Below the pieces are notes generated by a model that saw only the letters and a list, made by a program, of their open reading frames with translations, did no database searches and was not told the DNA's origin. A stretch of DNA of 64,000 bases, from positions 34,826 to 98,825 of the forward strand of contig JADIIU010000047.1 of the NCBI GenBank assembly GCA_027603945.1. Direction: 5' to 3'. A program made the translations under genes and the position numbers. The stretch comes from Terramyces sp. JEL0728 (Eukaryota; Chytridiomycota; Chytridiomycetes; Rhizophydiales; Terramycetaceae). Positions 9,088-21,482 of the stretch are shown in pieces; the stretch's first letter is position 1; each line of letters starts with the position of its first letter.

Positions 9088-12000
9088 ATGGCAGAATTAC
9101 ACAGTGACGGTAAAACAGTATAATAACCTCAAGATTTGCCATCTCTCCCTACAAGAGGGACGGTAAGAAAAGAGAAAAAGGAAGTTCATAACAAAGTGCT
9201 ACATCTAGATGATGGGGTAGTGCGGGATGCGGCATATATGGACAATGAACGTAAAAAAAGAATCGCTTACGATTATCTATGTCACATCGGAGAAGCAAAG
9301 GAGTACAGTTGGATTTTAATATAGATGGATTGAAGCCTGTATCCAAACAGTTATCGCGCCAATTGATCAATTGGAAGAAGAACTTCGAAACGGGATTGAT
9401 TTGGCTCATCTCGCAAAATTCTTTCAGGCTGGAGCAGTAAAGAAGATTTTCGAGGTACTTTTATAATAATTTCAGGATAAAACAAAATTGCAATTTCGAC
9501 ATTCAGATAACATCAATTTTTTCTTTACTGCAATGAGAAATGAAGGACTGCCAGAAGTCTTCTTTTTCGAGCTGACTGATTTGTACGACAAGAAAAACCT
9601 GCCAAAAGTGATTTACTGCATCCATGCTCTCAGTCACCTGTTAGCAAAGAAGGGAAAGGCGCCAAACATCAAGAATCTCGTCGGCCATTTGGAATTCAGT
9701 GGTACTCGCTGGATAATGTATAGATGATTTGCTGAATTCAACCGCACAGAATTTGGAAGATGCGGCAGTTTCCATGCCAGCATTTGGAAATATCCAAAAC
9801 GAACTAGCTAAAGAAATGAACACTGAAACCGATGAAGAAAGACGCGCTCGGGAAGAAGAGCAAGCCAAATTGAAAAGATCTCAGTATCTTAATGAACATT
9901 CGTCAGATATCATCAAGGCTCAGTCTGTATTGAGAATGTTCCTTGCAAAGAAGCTGGCTGATAGGGAGAGGGCCGCTAAATCTATCCAACGAGTATGGAA
10001 AGGGCACAAGCAAAGAAAAAACTATCAAAATAGATTGATGATGTTTAAATCCCACGAAAAATTATTTGAAAAGGTGCCTAAAGTGTAACTGTAGATTCAA
10101 GCTCGTTACAAAGGAAAGAAAGCTAGAGAACTCTATTTGAAGAAGCATGGGTTCTACCATGCTCATGCTCGAGAGATAGTCAAAATCCAAGCTTGGTGGA
10201 GAGGTGTCAACGCAAGAAAGCAGTTCCATGCTCTTCGTAATCTTATTTAATATTAGGTTTGAACAGAGGAGGGGCAAATTTGAAAGTTGTCCGCCAATAT
10301 CTCCATCTTTTGGAACACACCGATTTCGATTTTGAAGACGAAAAGGCCCTGGACGACCTTAAACGACAGGTCGTTCAAAAAATTAGAGAAAATCTGGCAT
10401 CAGAAAAAGACTTGAATGATTTGGATTCCAAAGTAGCTCTACTTGTAAAAAACAGAATCACTATTGAGGAAGTTGCACATTTCAAATCAAAAGATATGAG
10501 GGCTGCTTTAGCAAAAAATGCCCAGACTTTGGCAAATGAAGCGGGTATTATTTCTTTCCGAGGCAATGATAAAGACACCAAAGAAAGAAAAAAGAAATAC
10601 GAAGAACTGTTTTACTTGTTACAAACAGAACCTGATTATTTGGCTGCGTTAATGTTCACTTTAAACAAAAAGAGTGGTGGAAGTGCTACTAAATTCTTGG
10701 AGCAAGTTGTCCTCACTCTTTTCGGTTACGCCCAAAACGCCAGAGAAGAATACTTGTTTATCAAACTCATTGAATCGTGTATCAAGATTGAACTGGATGA
10801 AGTCTCAAAGGTCGATGAACTGGTCCGTGAAAATCCATTGTTCATTAAACTAGTCCTTCAATACACTCGGTAAATCAGTATTGACCATAGTGGGGCAAAG
10901 GAAAGAGAATATTTAAGGGGGTTATTAAGACCATTGTTGGAATTTGTTTTGGAAAACAGTGATTTAGATTTAGAAAGTGATCCTATTGCAATTTACAAAG
11001 CTACTATCCGTGAAGAAGAAATCCGAACCGGTGAAAAGTCCGCCAAACCATATGATGTTACCGCCGAAGTGGCAGCTGCAGATCCTGAAGTGAAAACTAT
11101 CCAAATGTCCAGTAATTCTATATTAATCGCGAGACTTTGAAAAATTGAAAAAGATCACTGATATGTTTTTACTTTCGATTGTCAAATCTATCTCGAAAAT
11201 GCCGTTTGGCATTAGATACGTTGCTATGAAATTAAAAGAAGCAATGAAAGTCAAGTTCCCTAACGCCGATCAGGAAAAGGATATCAATTTGATGGTTGGC
11301 AATCTATTGTACTACAGATACATCAACCCCGTGATTGTTGCTCCAGAAGCCTTTGATGTTATTGAATCTGCAATTTCCCCAATTCAAAGAAAAAACTTGG
11401 CAGAAGTTGCGAAAACTCTTCACCAAATATCTGTAAACAAATCATATGGAGCAGCAGAATCAGACTCGTATGTGCAAGCATATGCAAACTATATTAAATC
11501 TGCCTCTGTAAAGTTTTCAGTGTTTTTGCGAGAAGCATCATCTGTTGTCTCAGCAGAAGAATACTTTGATATCAATGAATACCTGGATACCGGCAGGAAG
11601 GAAAGCAATTCAGTCTACATCACTCCAGACGAAATCATCCTTGTTCACCACAGCTTGGTTGAAAACTTGGAACAGCTGCCAAACCTCAAAAATGATTCTC
11701 TAAGAGTTATCTTGAACGAACTAGGCCCACTGCCTGCGCTAGGAACAGCTGCGAAAGGTCCTGGCAGCGAAGTGGTACTCCGACTGTCCAACAGATTTGC
11801 GAAAATCATCGAAACCGATCCGGTTAAGGATTTACTCCAAACTGCAAAACGAATGATTACAGTAATCATCAAATTTTCTACCGGAAGAACTTTATTGGAT
11901 ATATTGGAAGACAACGCGACTATCGAAGAAGAAACCGCATTCTCCAACTTTTTGCGAGAGGAAGAGCAAAAGCACAGCAGTGGCTCTGTCCATAATTCTA

Positions 12001-12778
12001 TCGAAAACTTGCACGGCCAATCTGAACCTCATTCACACTCTGCATTCCAATCATTGTACAAAGAAGACGGAAAATTGTAAAATACTTTTGACATTAGCAA
12101 GTCCTTGCAGCAATTCAAGATCAAGGCATTGGAGCTGATGTCCCAATTAGAGCAACAAGGAATTGCATCCAAGAAAGACCACTATCAATCAATGTTGGAT
12201 GCTATCGTCGAGGACATGTTGACAAAACAACGTAGACGCGAATTCCGCAAGAAGGAATACGCATCGCTACGTAAAACTCTGAACAGTTTGGAAGAAAAGT
12301 CCAATTTCTTGGGCGATTCTTTGAAATCGTATCACGATTATATCGACTCGTGCATGGCACAACTGACAAACAAGAAAGGGTAGCTGTCTATTAATTTAGC
12401 AAAAACAAGAAAGCGCCAATGATTTTCTCCAAGCAATATTACCACCTTCAAAACTTGAAAAAATCCGGAAAGGTTCCACAGTTTGGATCCTTTAAATACA
12501 ACGGTGCAGAGTTGCACAAGAAAGGTGTATTGATTTCTATCGATGATCACACTCCAAAGCAGTACGGATTGCTCACTTTGACTATTTCATCTGACGAAGC
12601 TGGTATTTTTACGCTGGATGTTACGCTGCTTGGAAAGAGCCTTGGAACTGAAGCTTTGAAATTAGAAGACTTGCTGCAGAATCAATACAACAAGGTTGAT
12701 ATTATTACAATCCTCGATTGTGCCAAAGTGAATGTCAATTTGTTAGTTTTCTTGATCAACAAAAAGTTTTATGTCTAA
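9088..12778 (+). CDS. IQGAP-family Ras-GTPase-activating-like scaffold
   Basis: Eleven exons with ten introns of 20-24 nt (9110-9133, 9303-9324, 9455-9475, 9702-9723, 10074-10094, 10237-10256, 10870-10890, 11112-11133, 12077-12097, 12380-12399) give one frame of 1158 aa. Domain order: calponin-homology (AYDYLCHIGEAKEW, ELTDLYDKKNLPKVIYCIHALSHL), IQ motifs (SIQRVWKGHKQRKNY, RYKGKKAREL), RasGAP-related domain (LRPLLEFVLEN, LLYYRYINPVIVAPE) and the RasGAP C-terminal domain. IQGAPs bind actin, calmodulin and Rho-GTPases during cytokinesis and cell-shape control. It is shorter than animal IQGAP1 and lacks a WW region, like fungal and amoebozoan forms. The first 22-nt exon is the least certain part. 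Confidence 0.9.
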
Positions 12779-12833
12779 ATAAAACGATTTTTCTATTTTA
12801 AATAGTTAGAATAAGCAATAAGATTTATTTTGA

Positions 12834-13913
<1,080 letters not shown>

Positions 13914-14301
13914 TTCTGATTATTTTCTTGTTTCGCAAAAGTGATGAGAACAGAATTTATACTCCCAGTCAGGTGATTTCTCGTCGCACAAAAATTTATA
14001 ATTAAGCCGAATTTGGAAATTTGGAAGAAAGCCAGCGAAAAATTAATAAAACGTCAGAATGAATCACCTTTTCTCACATTCGAAAACTCCAAGTAGATGA
14101 GAGAAAGGCCAATTGCCAACTGGAGATCGTGCCCAGCATGGAACAATGTCGGAGTAGCAACAGCGTTTTATCTTCAGATTGCGAGCAAATTGCGGAGATG
14201 AAATTAATTAATCAAATTTAGATGGTTCATTCGTGGCAATCTCCACCGACAAGACTCGCGCCTGATCTACAAATCAATCAATGCAGCTCAATATCATGGA
14301 T
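13914..14301. other. intergenic region between GAPDH and MOB4, no supported gene
   Basis: Holds the GAPDH promoter (TATAAAT at 13955-13961 on the minus strand) and the MOB4 3' flank. Short plus-strand frames around 14060-14270 read through tryptophan-rich peptides but have no start, donor/acceptor pair or family likeness that I could support. Confidence 0.4.
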
Positions 14302-14973
14302 TTATTTCAAATCTGCAGGAATAATAAGCATCTTTTCTGCGATAATGTCATACTTTTTAGTCGTCAATTCCAGAAACCTAGAGTACAAATAGGTTTCATT
14401 CTGAAATTCAAGGAATATCTCCCTGTGATGGAACCTTGGTTAATTTCACTTACCAAGCATGCGAAAAAACTCTGTACAACCTTCGCACTACATTTTGGCA
14501 CAGTTTATGCGCAGCCTGAGTCAGTTTTTGTCTAGATTAACAGGAACTACTCCTCTGGGTAAAATAAGTCGGAATTGAGCAGTGACGAAGCTCCTTCTAG
14601 TGTATGCAAAATATAATCGATTGCGGAGCACGGATTTGGCTCTGCGTGTGCAGCACACAAATACATCCATTCCCCTGCTTTCATGTCTGGACAATTAGTT
14701 GGATTGCACTCGCTGGACAATAAACAGAAAAGGTCTCGTTAGAATTAAATACCATTTAGTTGCAAACATATTTGTCTTGTTAGAATATAAATACCGTATT
14801 TGATGAAACATCCATATCGAGTCGTCAATATTGTTCGGTGTTTTTAGTATTTCAATTATATTTGATGGGTCTTTGAATATCACATGCTGTATCTGCGACT
14901 GTATTGTATTTCCGATAGGACATTCCCAATCTTCATTTCGTATTCCTGGTCTGTTTCTCACGGTGATTGCCAT
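14302..14973 (-). CDS. MOB4: MOB4/phocein (MOB-like) protein
   Basis: Five exons (14973-14795, 14775-14753, 14734-14551, 14531-14454, 14434-14302) joined by introns of 19, 18, 19 and 19 nt give 198 aa. The one at 14735-14752 is only 18 nt. The product opens with VRNRPGIRNEDW and continues through IWMFHQIRQI, CNPTNCPDM, WMYLCAAHAEPNPCSAIDY and RRLYRVFSHAWFHHREIF. The Cys2-His2 zinc site of MOB proteins and the phocein-type N-terminus (RRNRPGTK..DFY) are both evident. MOB4 is a subunit of STRIPAK kinase-phosphatase complexes. The start is 38 bp from the phosphagen-kinase stop. Splitting by tiny introns hides the gene from simple open-frame scans. Confidence 0.88.
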
Positions 14974-15011
14974 TGTGATCAAGTAAATCTTTGCAAACCA
15001 AATTCAATATA

Positions 15012-16295
15012 TTAATTCCTTCTGACCAGGAAGAGCCACAACAAACCTGAAGCGGCAAGCAAGTATGGGAATGGGTTGGCTATTGGGCTGGAAAGATCCA
15101 TTAGCGGGTTGGACTTGCCGTCTTGGAATGCAATTGATTTTGGAGCTGGAGCAGAATTTCCATCAATTGCAGCTTTTTCAGCAGCCAACAGTCTTCTAAT
15201 ACCTTCATACAATGAGCAAATGATGCTTGCTTCTTCAATCATCAAACGAGCAGAAGGGGAAATGTCAACAGTGCCATCAGCACCAATAGGAGTGTGTTCT
15301 CCACCAAGACCACGAACGGATAGCCCCAATGGCTTGCAAACAGCTTTTGCCTTGGCTTCACTGCCGTCAGCAGTCAAGTTTGGCAATTTGATGTGGAGAG
15401 AAGCTCTCATGCCAGTACCCAAGTTGGTTGGACACGAAGTAACGAATCCATACTTTTTAGATTTGGCAAACTTGTCGGCATACTTTTCTACTACGCCAGA
15501 AGCATTCTTGAGGCGATCAAATACTTCATTCAGGACAGTTCCAGTCTTCATACACATGATTCTCAAGTGGTCTTCTTCGCCTACCCAGACAATGAATTCC
15601 TTGTCTGTTGACACGTAGCATCCTCTTCCGTATGGCCAGTTTGAGGAGATGCCAGCACTGTTGAGGTACTTGTCGTCAGACATATCTTTGAACATGATGT
15701 GGTCCTTTACCAATTTGTTGTAGTCCTGGTCATTGATTTGGAAAGGAGATCCAGGTGTCAAAGAGTAGTAGTTGCCACCAAAAGACGGGTCTGCAATCAA
15801 CTTCTTGAATGCATTGATCATGGTATTTTCCATCTTTACTCTGTCTTCCTTTGTCATTGCACCGGGAAGCGGGAAAGACGAAAGGTTTCTACCTACTCTG
15901 ACACGCATAGAAGTCTTATTCAGCCCGAGCTTGGTCAAGTCCAGCTTGCCATCTTCGCATCCCATAGCATTCAATTTTTCTTGTTGGGTAGTCAAATCCC
16001 AGTTGGTTTTGTGGTTGACTTTTCCTTTGATTTTGTGATAATCCTTGATGACTTTTTCAAAGTATTCATTAAAAACATCATAGTCATCAGGAGCCATAGC
16101 GTACATACCAAGACCAGAATCAGGGTTTTCAGCACCAGATTTGCAAATCTTTACCAATCTGGCTTGCAATTCGTGTGAAAGGCCTTGGTAGTAGTTTGAG
16201 TCAAAGTGCTTTGCCATCAAATTATCTGGGTTGGTAGCTTTTGCAGCGAAAATTTGGTTGAGCACCACTTGGTTTGCCAATTGAATTTCAGTCAT
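15012..16295 (-). CDS. tail-anchored ATP:guanidino phosphotransferase (phosphagen kinase)
   Basis: Intronless, 427 aa. The catalytic domain holds the SGLGMYA N-domain signature, RVRVGRNL, the catalytic glutamates in WVGEEDHLR (about 240-241) and the reactive Cys288 in CPTNLGTG, all as in arginine and creatine kinases. Unlike typical soluble 355-aa enzymes, about 50 extra C-terminal residues end in a hydrophobic helix (about 407-423) capped by RRN, a tail anchor. Such an enzyme would buffer ATP at a membrane, for example the flagellar, mitochondrial or plasma membrane (inference). Substrate (arginine, creatine or other) cannot be fixed by eye. TATATAAG lies 25 nt upstream. Confidence 0.9.
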   Translation of the reverse strand: MTEIQLANQVVLNQIFAAKATNPDNLMAKHFDSNYYQGLSHELQARLVKICKSGAENPDSGLGMYAMAPDDYDVFNEYFEKVIKDYHKIKGKVNHKTNWDLTTQQEKLNAMGCEDGKLDLTKLGLNKTSMRVRVGRNLSSFPLPGAMTKEDRVKMENTMINAFKKLIADPSFGGNYYSLTPGSPFQINDQDYNKLVKDHIMFKDMSDDKYLNSAGISSNWPYGRGCYVSTDKEFIVWVGEEDHLRIMCMKTGTVLNEVFDRLKNASGVVEKYADKFAKSKKYGFVTSCPTNLGTGMRASLHIKLPNLTADGSEAKAKAVCKPLGLSVRGLGGEHTPIGADGTVDISPSARLMIEEASIICSLYEGIRRLLAAEKAAIDGNSAPAPKSIAFQDGKSNPLMDLSSPIANPFPYLLAASGLLWLFLVRRN

Positions 16296-16320
16296 AATGT
16301 CTGAATTCTATTTTTTTGTG

Positions 16321-16328
16321 CTTATATA
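16321..16328 (-). promoter_or_regulatory. TATA box of the phosphagen kinase gene
   Basis: TATATAAG on the minus strand ends 25 nt before the ATG at 16295, matching the spacing of other TATA boxes here. Confidence 0.55.
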
Positions 16329-16459
16329 TTTCACTTGCATTGTTCTACCATGGGAACAGTATAGCATGGAAATGGTCCAGGGAGTTATTTATAATTTATG
16401 GTAGCAGATGGGAACACTTTTTGAAACAAATAGCCGTGGAAATAGTTGCAAATTGAAAT

Positions 16460-16813
16460 TTATTCATTGAATTTCTGATGGCAATCGTTCATTGATTGAA
16501 TGAATTGTCTCAACCTGATTAATTTCAAATCTATGTAAGCAGCTTTTACCGTGTTGTTGCTCGAGCGCTTCCACTTCTTGATATGCAGATCTGAGAGAGC
16601 TGTACGCACTTTGAATCAGCTGCTCTTGGGCTTTAACATCGAACGAAGAGAATACTTTTTGGATTAATGCGCTGATTGTTTCGTATTGTTCGGATTTAAT
16701 TGGGGATTACCTTGCAAGCCTGCCTTCATTGCTTTATTCAGCTCTTCGATTTTATGCTGCATCCCTTGGACATCAAAATGCGCGATTGGTTCGATTTTAG
16801 CCCGTTCAGACAT
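16460..16813 (-). CDS. small coiled-coil protein
   Basis: Exons 16813-16711, 16654-16550 and 16530-16460 give 92 aa; the second intron is 19 nt and the terminal stop overlaps AATAAA (gaataaat). The first intron is 56 nt if a canonical AG acceptor is used (16655-16710). A 20-nt version (16691-16710) keeps the same frame and adds 12 residues but would end in CG. The protein is mostly helical and charged, with no recognised domain; subunits of tethering or Mediator-like complexes look like this, but nothing specific supports that. Confidence 0.6.
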
Positions 16814-16834
16814 TGAATTAAAGTTGTAAAAAGT

Positions 16835-18968
16835 TTATTTTCGGTCAAGATATTTTTCAGCCAAGCTGGCTTGCTTGGAGAGGTATTCGTCACTAAGAGT
16901 CTTCATTTTGGCAAAACGGATATCAGCAACTTTTTCGGCTTGCTGTTCCTTTCTCCAATTCTTTCCCCAGATTTCACTTCGTTTTGGGAACAGAATACAC
17001 AAATCCTTAAACACTTTTTCAAGCTCGTCTCGCAATCTGTAGATCTTTGTTTCAGTACAGGATCTCTTTGCCGAGATGGAGAATTTTAGGTTGTCCTTGT
17101 CAATAGCATAGTTGATCCCGTACCCATCGAAAACAACTGGTCCGAAACCACCATAAAAGTTTCTTCCAGGAGACATGTTGCTACTAGATAATCTGAATGT
17201 CATGCTGGTGATGTATGCTGGATCAGTGAACATTGTTGCCTTTTCCATTTCATCCGGCTTGATCATGCACCTTAACCCAAGCATGTGTCTGTCAATTCCT
17301 TTACCATAAGCAGCATCTTTCATGTAGTTTGATTGGGTAGCGATGGCTTTCCTGAATAATTCGCGCTTGGTGTCGTACTACAATTAAAAGCTATTCTACT
17401 AAAACATCGTCATTGTCAAATGTGCTAATGAATTCTAAACTTTCATTGGACATGCTTCTGCCAGTTTCAGTTCTCCCATGCTTGAAGAAACGCGTTGAGG
17501 CCGATTCATAGACAGCAGTTGGCTTTTGGTGCAAACGGTAATATGCTAGCTGAAGTGCAATTTGAATATAAGCATCTGGCGAAGTTTTTGCGATTTCCTT
17601 CATGAATCTGGAGCCATAATAGTCGGTTTGAAGCAACGTGCTTTCGGTATCATCAATCAATGCTTGAGCAACACCTCTGGCTTTTTCAATTAATGAATTA
17701 ACGGAATCGTCAACAACCCATTCCAATCGCTGGGGCGGAGGCAAGTATTGTCCTTGTACAGTGTTTTGAGGGTCGATTGAAGGCTCACTAAATTAAATCT
17801 AAATACTGAGATATAATGTAATCCATGACATTTCCAGGGACAACAGCATCGGAAGGAGTATGCTAATATTAACAATGCTTACTTCGCCGTTCAATCCTGC
17901 TCTTCCGCTGTTGGTGATAATCAATTGCAAGGATTTGTCAAACCATCTGTTTTGTGCGTTGTTATTATGGAAAATTTGAGTCAATGATAGATCTAAATTC
18001 TTTTTAGTGGAGTGATCATCCAAACAGACTGCAAATAGTGAGTCCTTGATAATATCAAAGTTCTTTACATTAGATGGAGACAAGGCGCAAAGTTTTTCAG
18101 ACGCTTCATACCAAGTGTCTCTGTCGCCGGCAGTCAATACACCGATATGAGGCGGGTGGCGATCTACTAGAGTTTCTTTACCAATGTTCAATAAAACACG
18201 TTCCAATTCTGCGTTCGAAACCCTTTTTCCATCATCAGCCAATACTTGTACTTTGTAGATTTCATTCTTTGTCAATACAATAATATGTTTTGCAGTTGTA
18301 GGATATTGGTGGCTAAGAGTATCAGAGGTTTTTCCAGGCAATCTGGTAGTACCAAAGATATTTTTGTACTGGTTCATGCATAATGGAGTTCCTTTAATTG
18401 CTTCCACAGGAAAAGTTTGGTTGTTGAGCATATCGTTAAAATTCAAGAGGTTGGTGATTAATCCTGCAGCTCGCTTAATTTGGAACGAAGTTAACACTCC
18501 TTTTGGAGGTGGTTTGGTCAATAAATCGCTTGGCTGTTCAGGATGATCCACTAATTGACACCACCAGTTTACGTTAATCATACTTGGCTCTCTCCATTCC
18601 AGGTATGCTTTTTGCAGCCAGATTTTTTCCAGCCAAGAATGCTAAATTAGCAATGCATTACTGGCTCTTTTTTATCGTAATCAACTAAGCGTTCCTGCAA
18701 GGTAGCCCCAAACCCATCTGCATCAGTATAGAGTACCTTTGCTCAAGAATTCCTTTACGATAGCTTCGGTTTTTTCATAGTCTTCTTTTGCAAGCAATGG
18801 CTGGCATGACTTTAAGTATTTCTGTTCAAGATTTTCCAAGGTAGGAATTGGCAGTCTTGGGACTTTGCCTTGACTTGCAAAAGTTTGCTGGAACCTCTTT
18901 GCTACCAAATTTCTGTTAATTGATCTGGGTTTAGCTTGGATGTACCTGATGAGCAATTGGCGATTCAT
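16835..18968 (-). CDS. carnitine/choline O-acyltransferase
   Basis: Six exons (18968-18737, 18717-18662, 18641-17883, 17862-17807, 17787-17400, 17377-16835) with introns of 19-22 nt give 677 aa, the usual family length. Family features in order: the N-terminal LPRLPIP-like motif (VPRLPIPTLE), the tryptophan-rich WLEKIWLQKAYLEWREP segment, the catalytic His in NGEHTPSDA and GFGPVVFDGYGINYAI. The enzyme moves acyl groups between CoA and carnitine, linking peroxisomal or cytosolic acyl-CoA to mitochondria. No C-terminal SKL-type signal is seen (ends DRK). The ATG at 18968 is chosen; 18989 is also in frame. The stop lies within an AATAAA. Confidence 0.9.
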
Positions 18969-19031
18969 TTTTTGTTTTTCACAAGTCAATCAGCGACTGT
19001 GATCAAGACAATCAAACATAAATACAACTTT

Positions 19032-20711
19032 TTATTCCTTCAAACCTGCCACCCAGTACATGTTGAATCTTCCCTTTCCTCTTATTTCGTAAATATGTGG
19101 TTCGCTGAATTCAAACAGATTCTTTTCTTTCACGAGCTCAAAGGTGGATTCGGAAATATTGATTTTCATTGGTTTGGATAGGGTTTCTATACGCGAAGCA
19201 GTGTTAACTGCATCTCCCAATATGCACCACCGCGGATTATTTGTTCCCATAAATCCAGCTACCACCGGACCTGAATGAATGCCTATTCTAATATGGATAG
19301 AGTCATTGGCACTAGTTTTGAATTCCTTTGCCATTTCAATAATTTCCAGCGCGAAATTCAGACAGTTTTCTGCGTGGTTGTCGGTTCTGGTTGGGCATCC
19401 ACTTATTCCAAGGAAAGCATCTCCAATAGTTTCCACCTTGCAGATTCCCCACTTTCTCCCAATTTCCTCATATTTAGTCCACAGGGCATCCAAAGTCTTC
19501 AAGACATCGCGAGTTGAACTCTTGCTTGTGATTGAATTAAAGTTGGTGATGTCGCTAAAGAAAATCGTGACGGATTTGTAATCCTTGGCCTCTGGAAAAT
19601 TCCCTTCTTTAATTTCTGGCAGTAGTTCTGATGGAAATACTTTTTCCAGGATTGCTTCGGTGTTGTTGAATTCTTTCTCCATTGTAGCAACAATACCAGA
19701 GATATTTTGGACTGTTTCGCTTTGAGTCTGCTCTATAGTAGCATTAACTAATACTATAGTCAAGAACGCCTTGGCAATTATATCTGCAAAGCAATATAAC
19801 ATTTCCCCAGTGGGAAATTCAATCACTCGGAACTTTACCAGAAACCATACAACTGGAACTGGATTAGATTATAGTTACAGATTGTCCAGCCAACCATGGT
19901 ACTAGCATGGGCAATCTGGAGCGTTTGTTTATCCAACACACACAGAGTTCCGCCTGCAATAGCTTTGGTAAACATGAAGTGCAATCCCTGCATGATCAAT
20001 ACAAAGTAAATGCATGACATCAGCAAACTAATTGTTGAAATCGATCCGGTAGTTGTGGATGCCAAAAACCCAGAAATCAGCATCAAATAGTCATACACAA
20101 ATATTCTAAAGGTAAAGGTATTTTCCTTGGTAAATTCACCGACCAATAGAATTAAATTTGGGCAGGTTGCTATCCATTCCAAATACCTCGCTACATCAAC
20201 CGGATATTGATTTCCATCTTTAAACTGTGGAGTCAATCTCCAGGCCATCAGCAAATACGAGCAGAGAGTAATGAGATTTACCAAGAGTAACACCACTGCT
20301 AGGGACTTTTTGTCTGGAGAGTTTGCAGTGAGATTAGCAAAGAATGCAAAGGTGCCAGATATTACGAATGCAGAGGCATTATTCTTGTACCAGCCGTCAG
20401 AATTTCCTCTGTCGAACAAATAAAGATCGTTTTGATTCATATACGAATAAATAGCCAAGACCCCTGACAGTGCAAGCCATACTGTTAGCGCCGTGTTACC
20501 ATACTATTGAAGAAATAACCATTTGGGTAATAGTGGTTGATTGAATTCGAGATTTCTCTGATTCATTTTTAACTTTGAGTGTCCAAAGTGAGGTCATAGA
20601 GAGAGGAATATAACAATGAGTAATTCCGGGATAAGAACCCTCGCGGATACAAATAGATCCATTGTCGGATCTTCTAAGCGAGATTTCAGCATTTACATTT
20701 AGATTGTTCAT
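19032..20711 (-). CDS. rhodopsin-guanylyl cyclase fusion (enzyme-rhodopsin)
   Basis: Exons 20711-20520, 20503-19846 and 19825-19032 give 547 aa. An N-terminal tail is followed by a microbial-type opsin: helix 3 reads RYLEWIATCP (Glu173 at the bacteriorhodopsin Asp85 position, Cys178 as in channelrhodopsins), Asp202 lies in helix 4, and helix 7 has DIIAK, with Lys302 as the retinal Schiff-base lysine and Asp298 four residues before it. A coiled-coil linker (about 310-350) leads to a class III cyclase with metal-binding Asp375 (FSDITNF) and Asp419. Glu415 in KVETIGD and Cys484 in WCILGD are guanine-selecting residues. Light should therefore raise cGMP, as in zoosporic-fungus phototaxis. The intron at 19826-19845 is 20 nt; the one at 20504-20519 would be only 16 nt. 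An internal ATG at 20597 is an alternative start. Confidence 0.9.
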
Positions 20712-21482
20712 ACAAGTAAGAGTAACGTTCCTGACTCAATCGTTAATCAGCTTGGCCTTCCAAAGAGCGTTGAGCATACGATAATCCAACGAGGAGATGG
20801 ATTTAAATCGCCATACTATTCCGGCACTACCAAATTCAATGGAAAAACTGGTCTCATCAAGAATTGTTTGATTTACTATTTCAGAGAAGGATTTGTATTA
20901 CAACCACCCCTGGTCTGAAAACCAATATTAGTGTGGGATAATACTCAATGTATGCATAAAGCTACGGGTGAAATTGAGGGCAGGCGACTGCTATGGAGAT
21001 CTCAAGCAAGGGTATGGATGGATCCGCTGCACAGGACGCTGAATAACTGGATGAATCCTCTGGATGCAAGGCTGCCTAATAAATCTTTCTATTAATTATT
21101 TGCTGAGTTTGTCAGTATACACAGATGATGTATGGGTCACTGCTCTCGAATTTTAATTACGAGAGTAGCTCATCCAGCGAGTGAATTCACCTGCAGTAGA
21201 TCTAGTAAGATGAATTCTTGAGGCTGCATCTCATTCCTAATTAAGATGCACTTGTTATCAGGCTTAACTGGAGTGCATTGATCATTGCAAAGAGTTAGCA
21301 GTGCTATATATCTAATTCTGCATTCAGGCAACATCCCCTTTCAGTCAAACCACAGAGGCATTTTCCATTGAGAACTAGCTGATAAGACGGTTTTTTCATC
21401 ACTAGCGATGTCGATAACAGGCCCCGCGCCGCAAGCCTGGTTTAAAAACAGGCAAAATCGTTTTCAAGAATCTTCATCTACA
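20712..21482 (+). other. region with an unresolved plus-strand spliced frame
   Basis: From an ATG at 20616 a plus-strand frame runs with a single TAG (20700-20702) to about 20925, containing peptides such as SPYYSGTTKFNGK. A tiny-intron-like 19-mer (gtctgaaaaccaatattag) follows, then another long frame reads to TAA near 21095, beside AATAAA (about 21079). The phases of these pieces do not join cleanly, so I do not assign exons. The start would overlap the opsin-cyclase 5' exon on the other strand. The segment 21100-21400 holds a short hairpin (CTCTCG/CGAGAG, about 21143-21164) and the glutamine synthetase promoter region. Confidence 0.3.

Noticed and set aside
16691..16710. 20-nt intron ending in CG in the small coiled-coil gene
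   Set aside because: A canonical 56-nt GT-AG intron (16655-16710) keeps the same frame. The short form cannot be excluded but needs a non-canonical acceptor.
21143..21164. CTCTCG/CGAGAG hairpin as an RNA gene or terminator
   Set aside because: A 6-bp stem with an AT-rich loop is expected by chance at this scale and has no supporting context.
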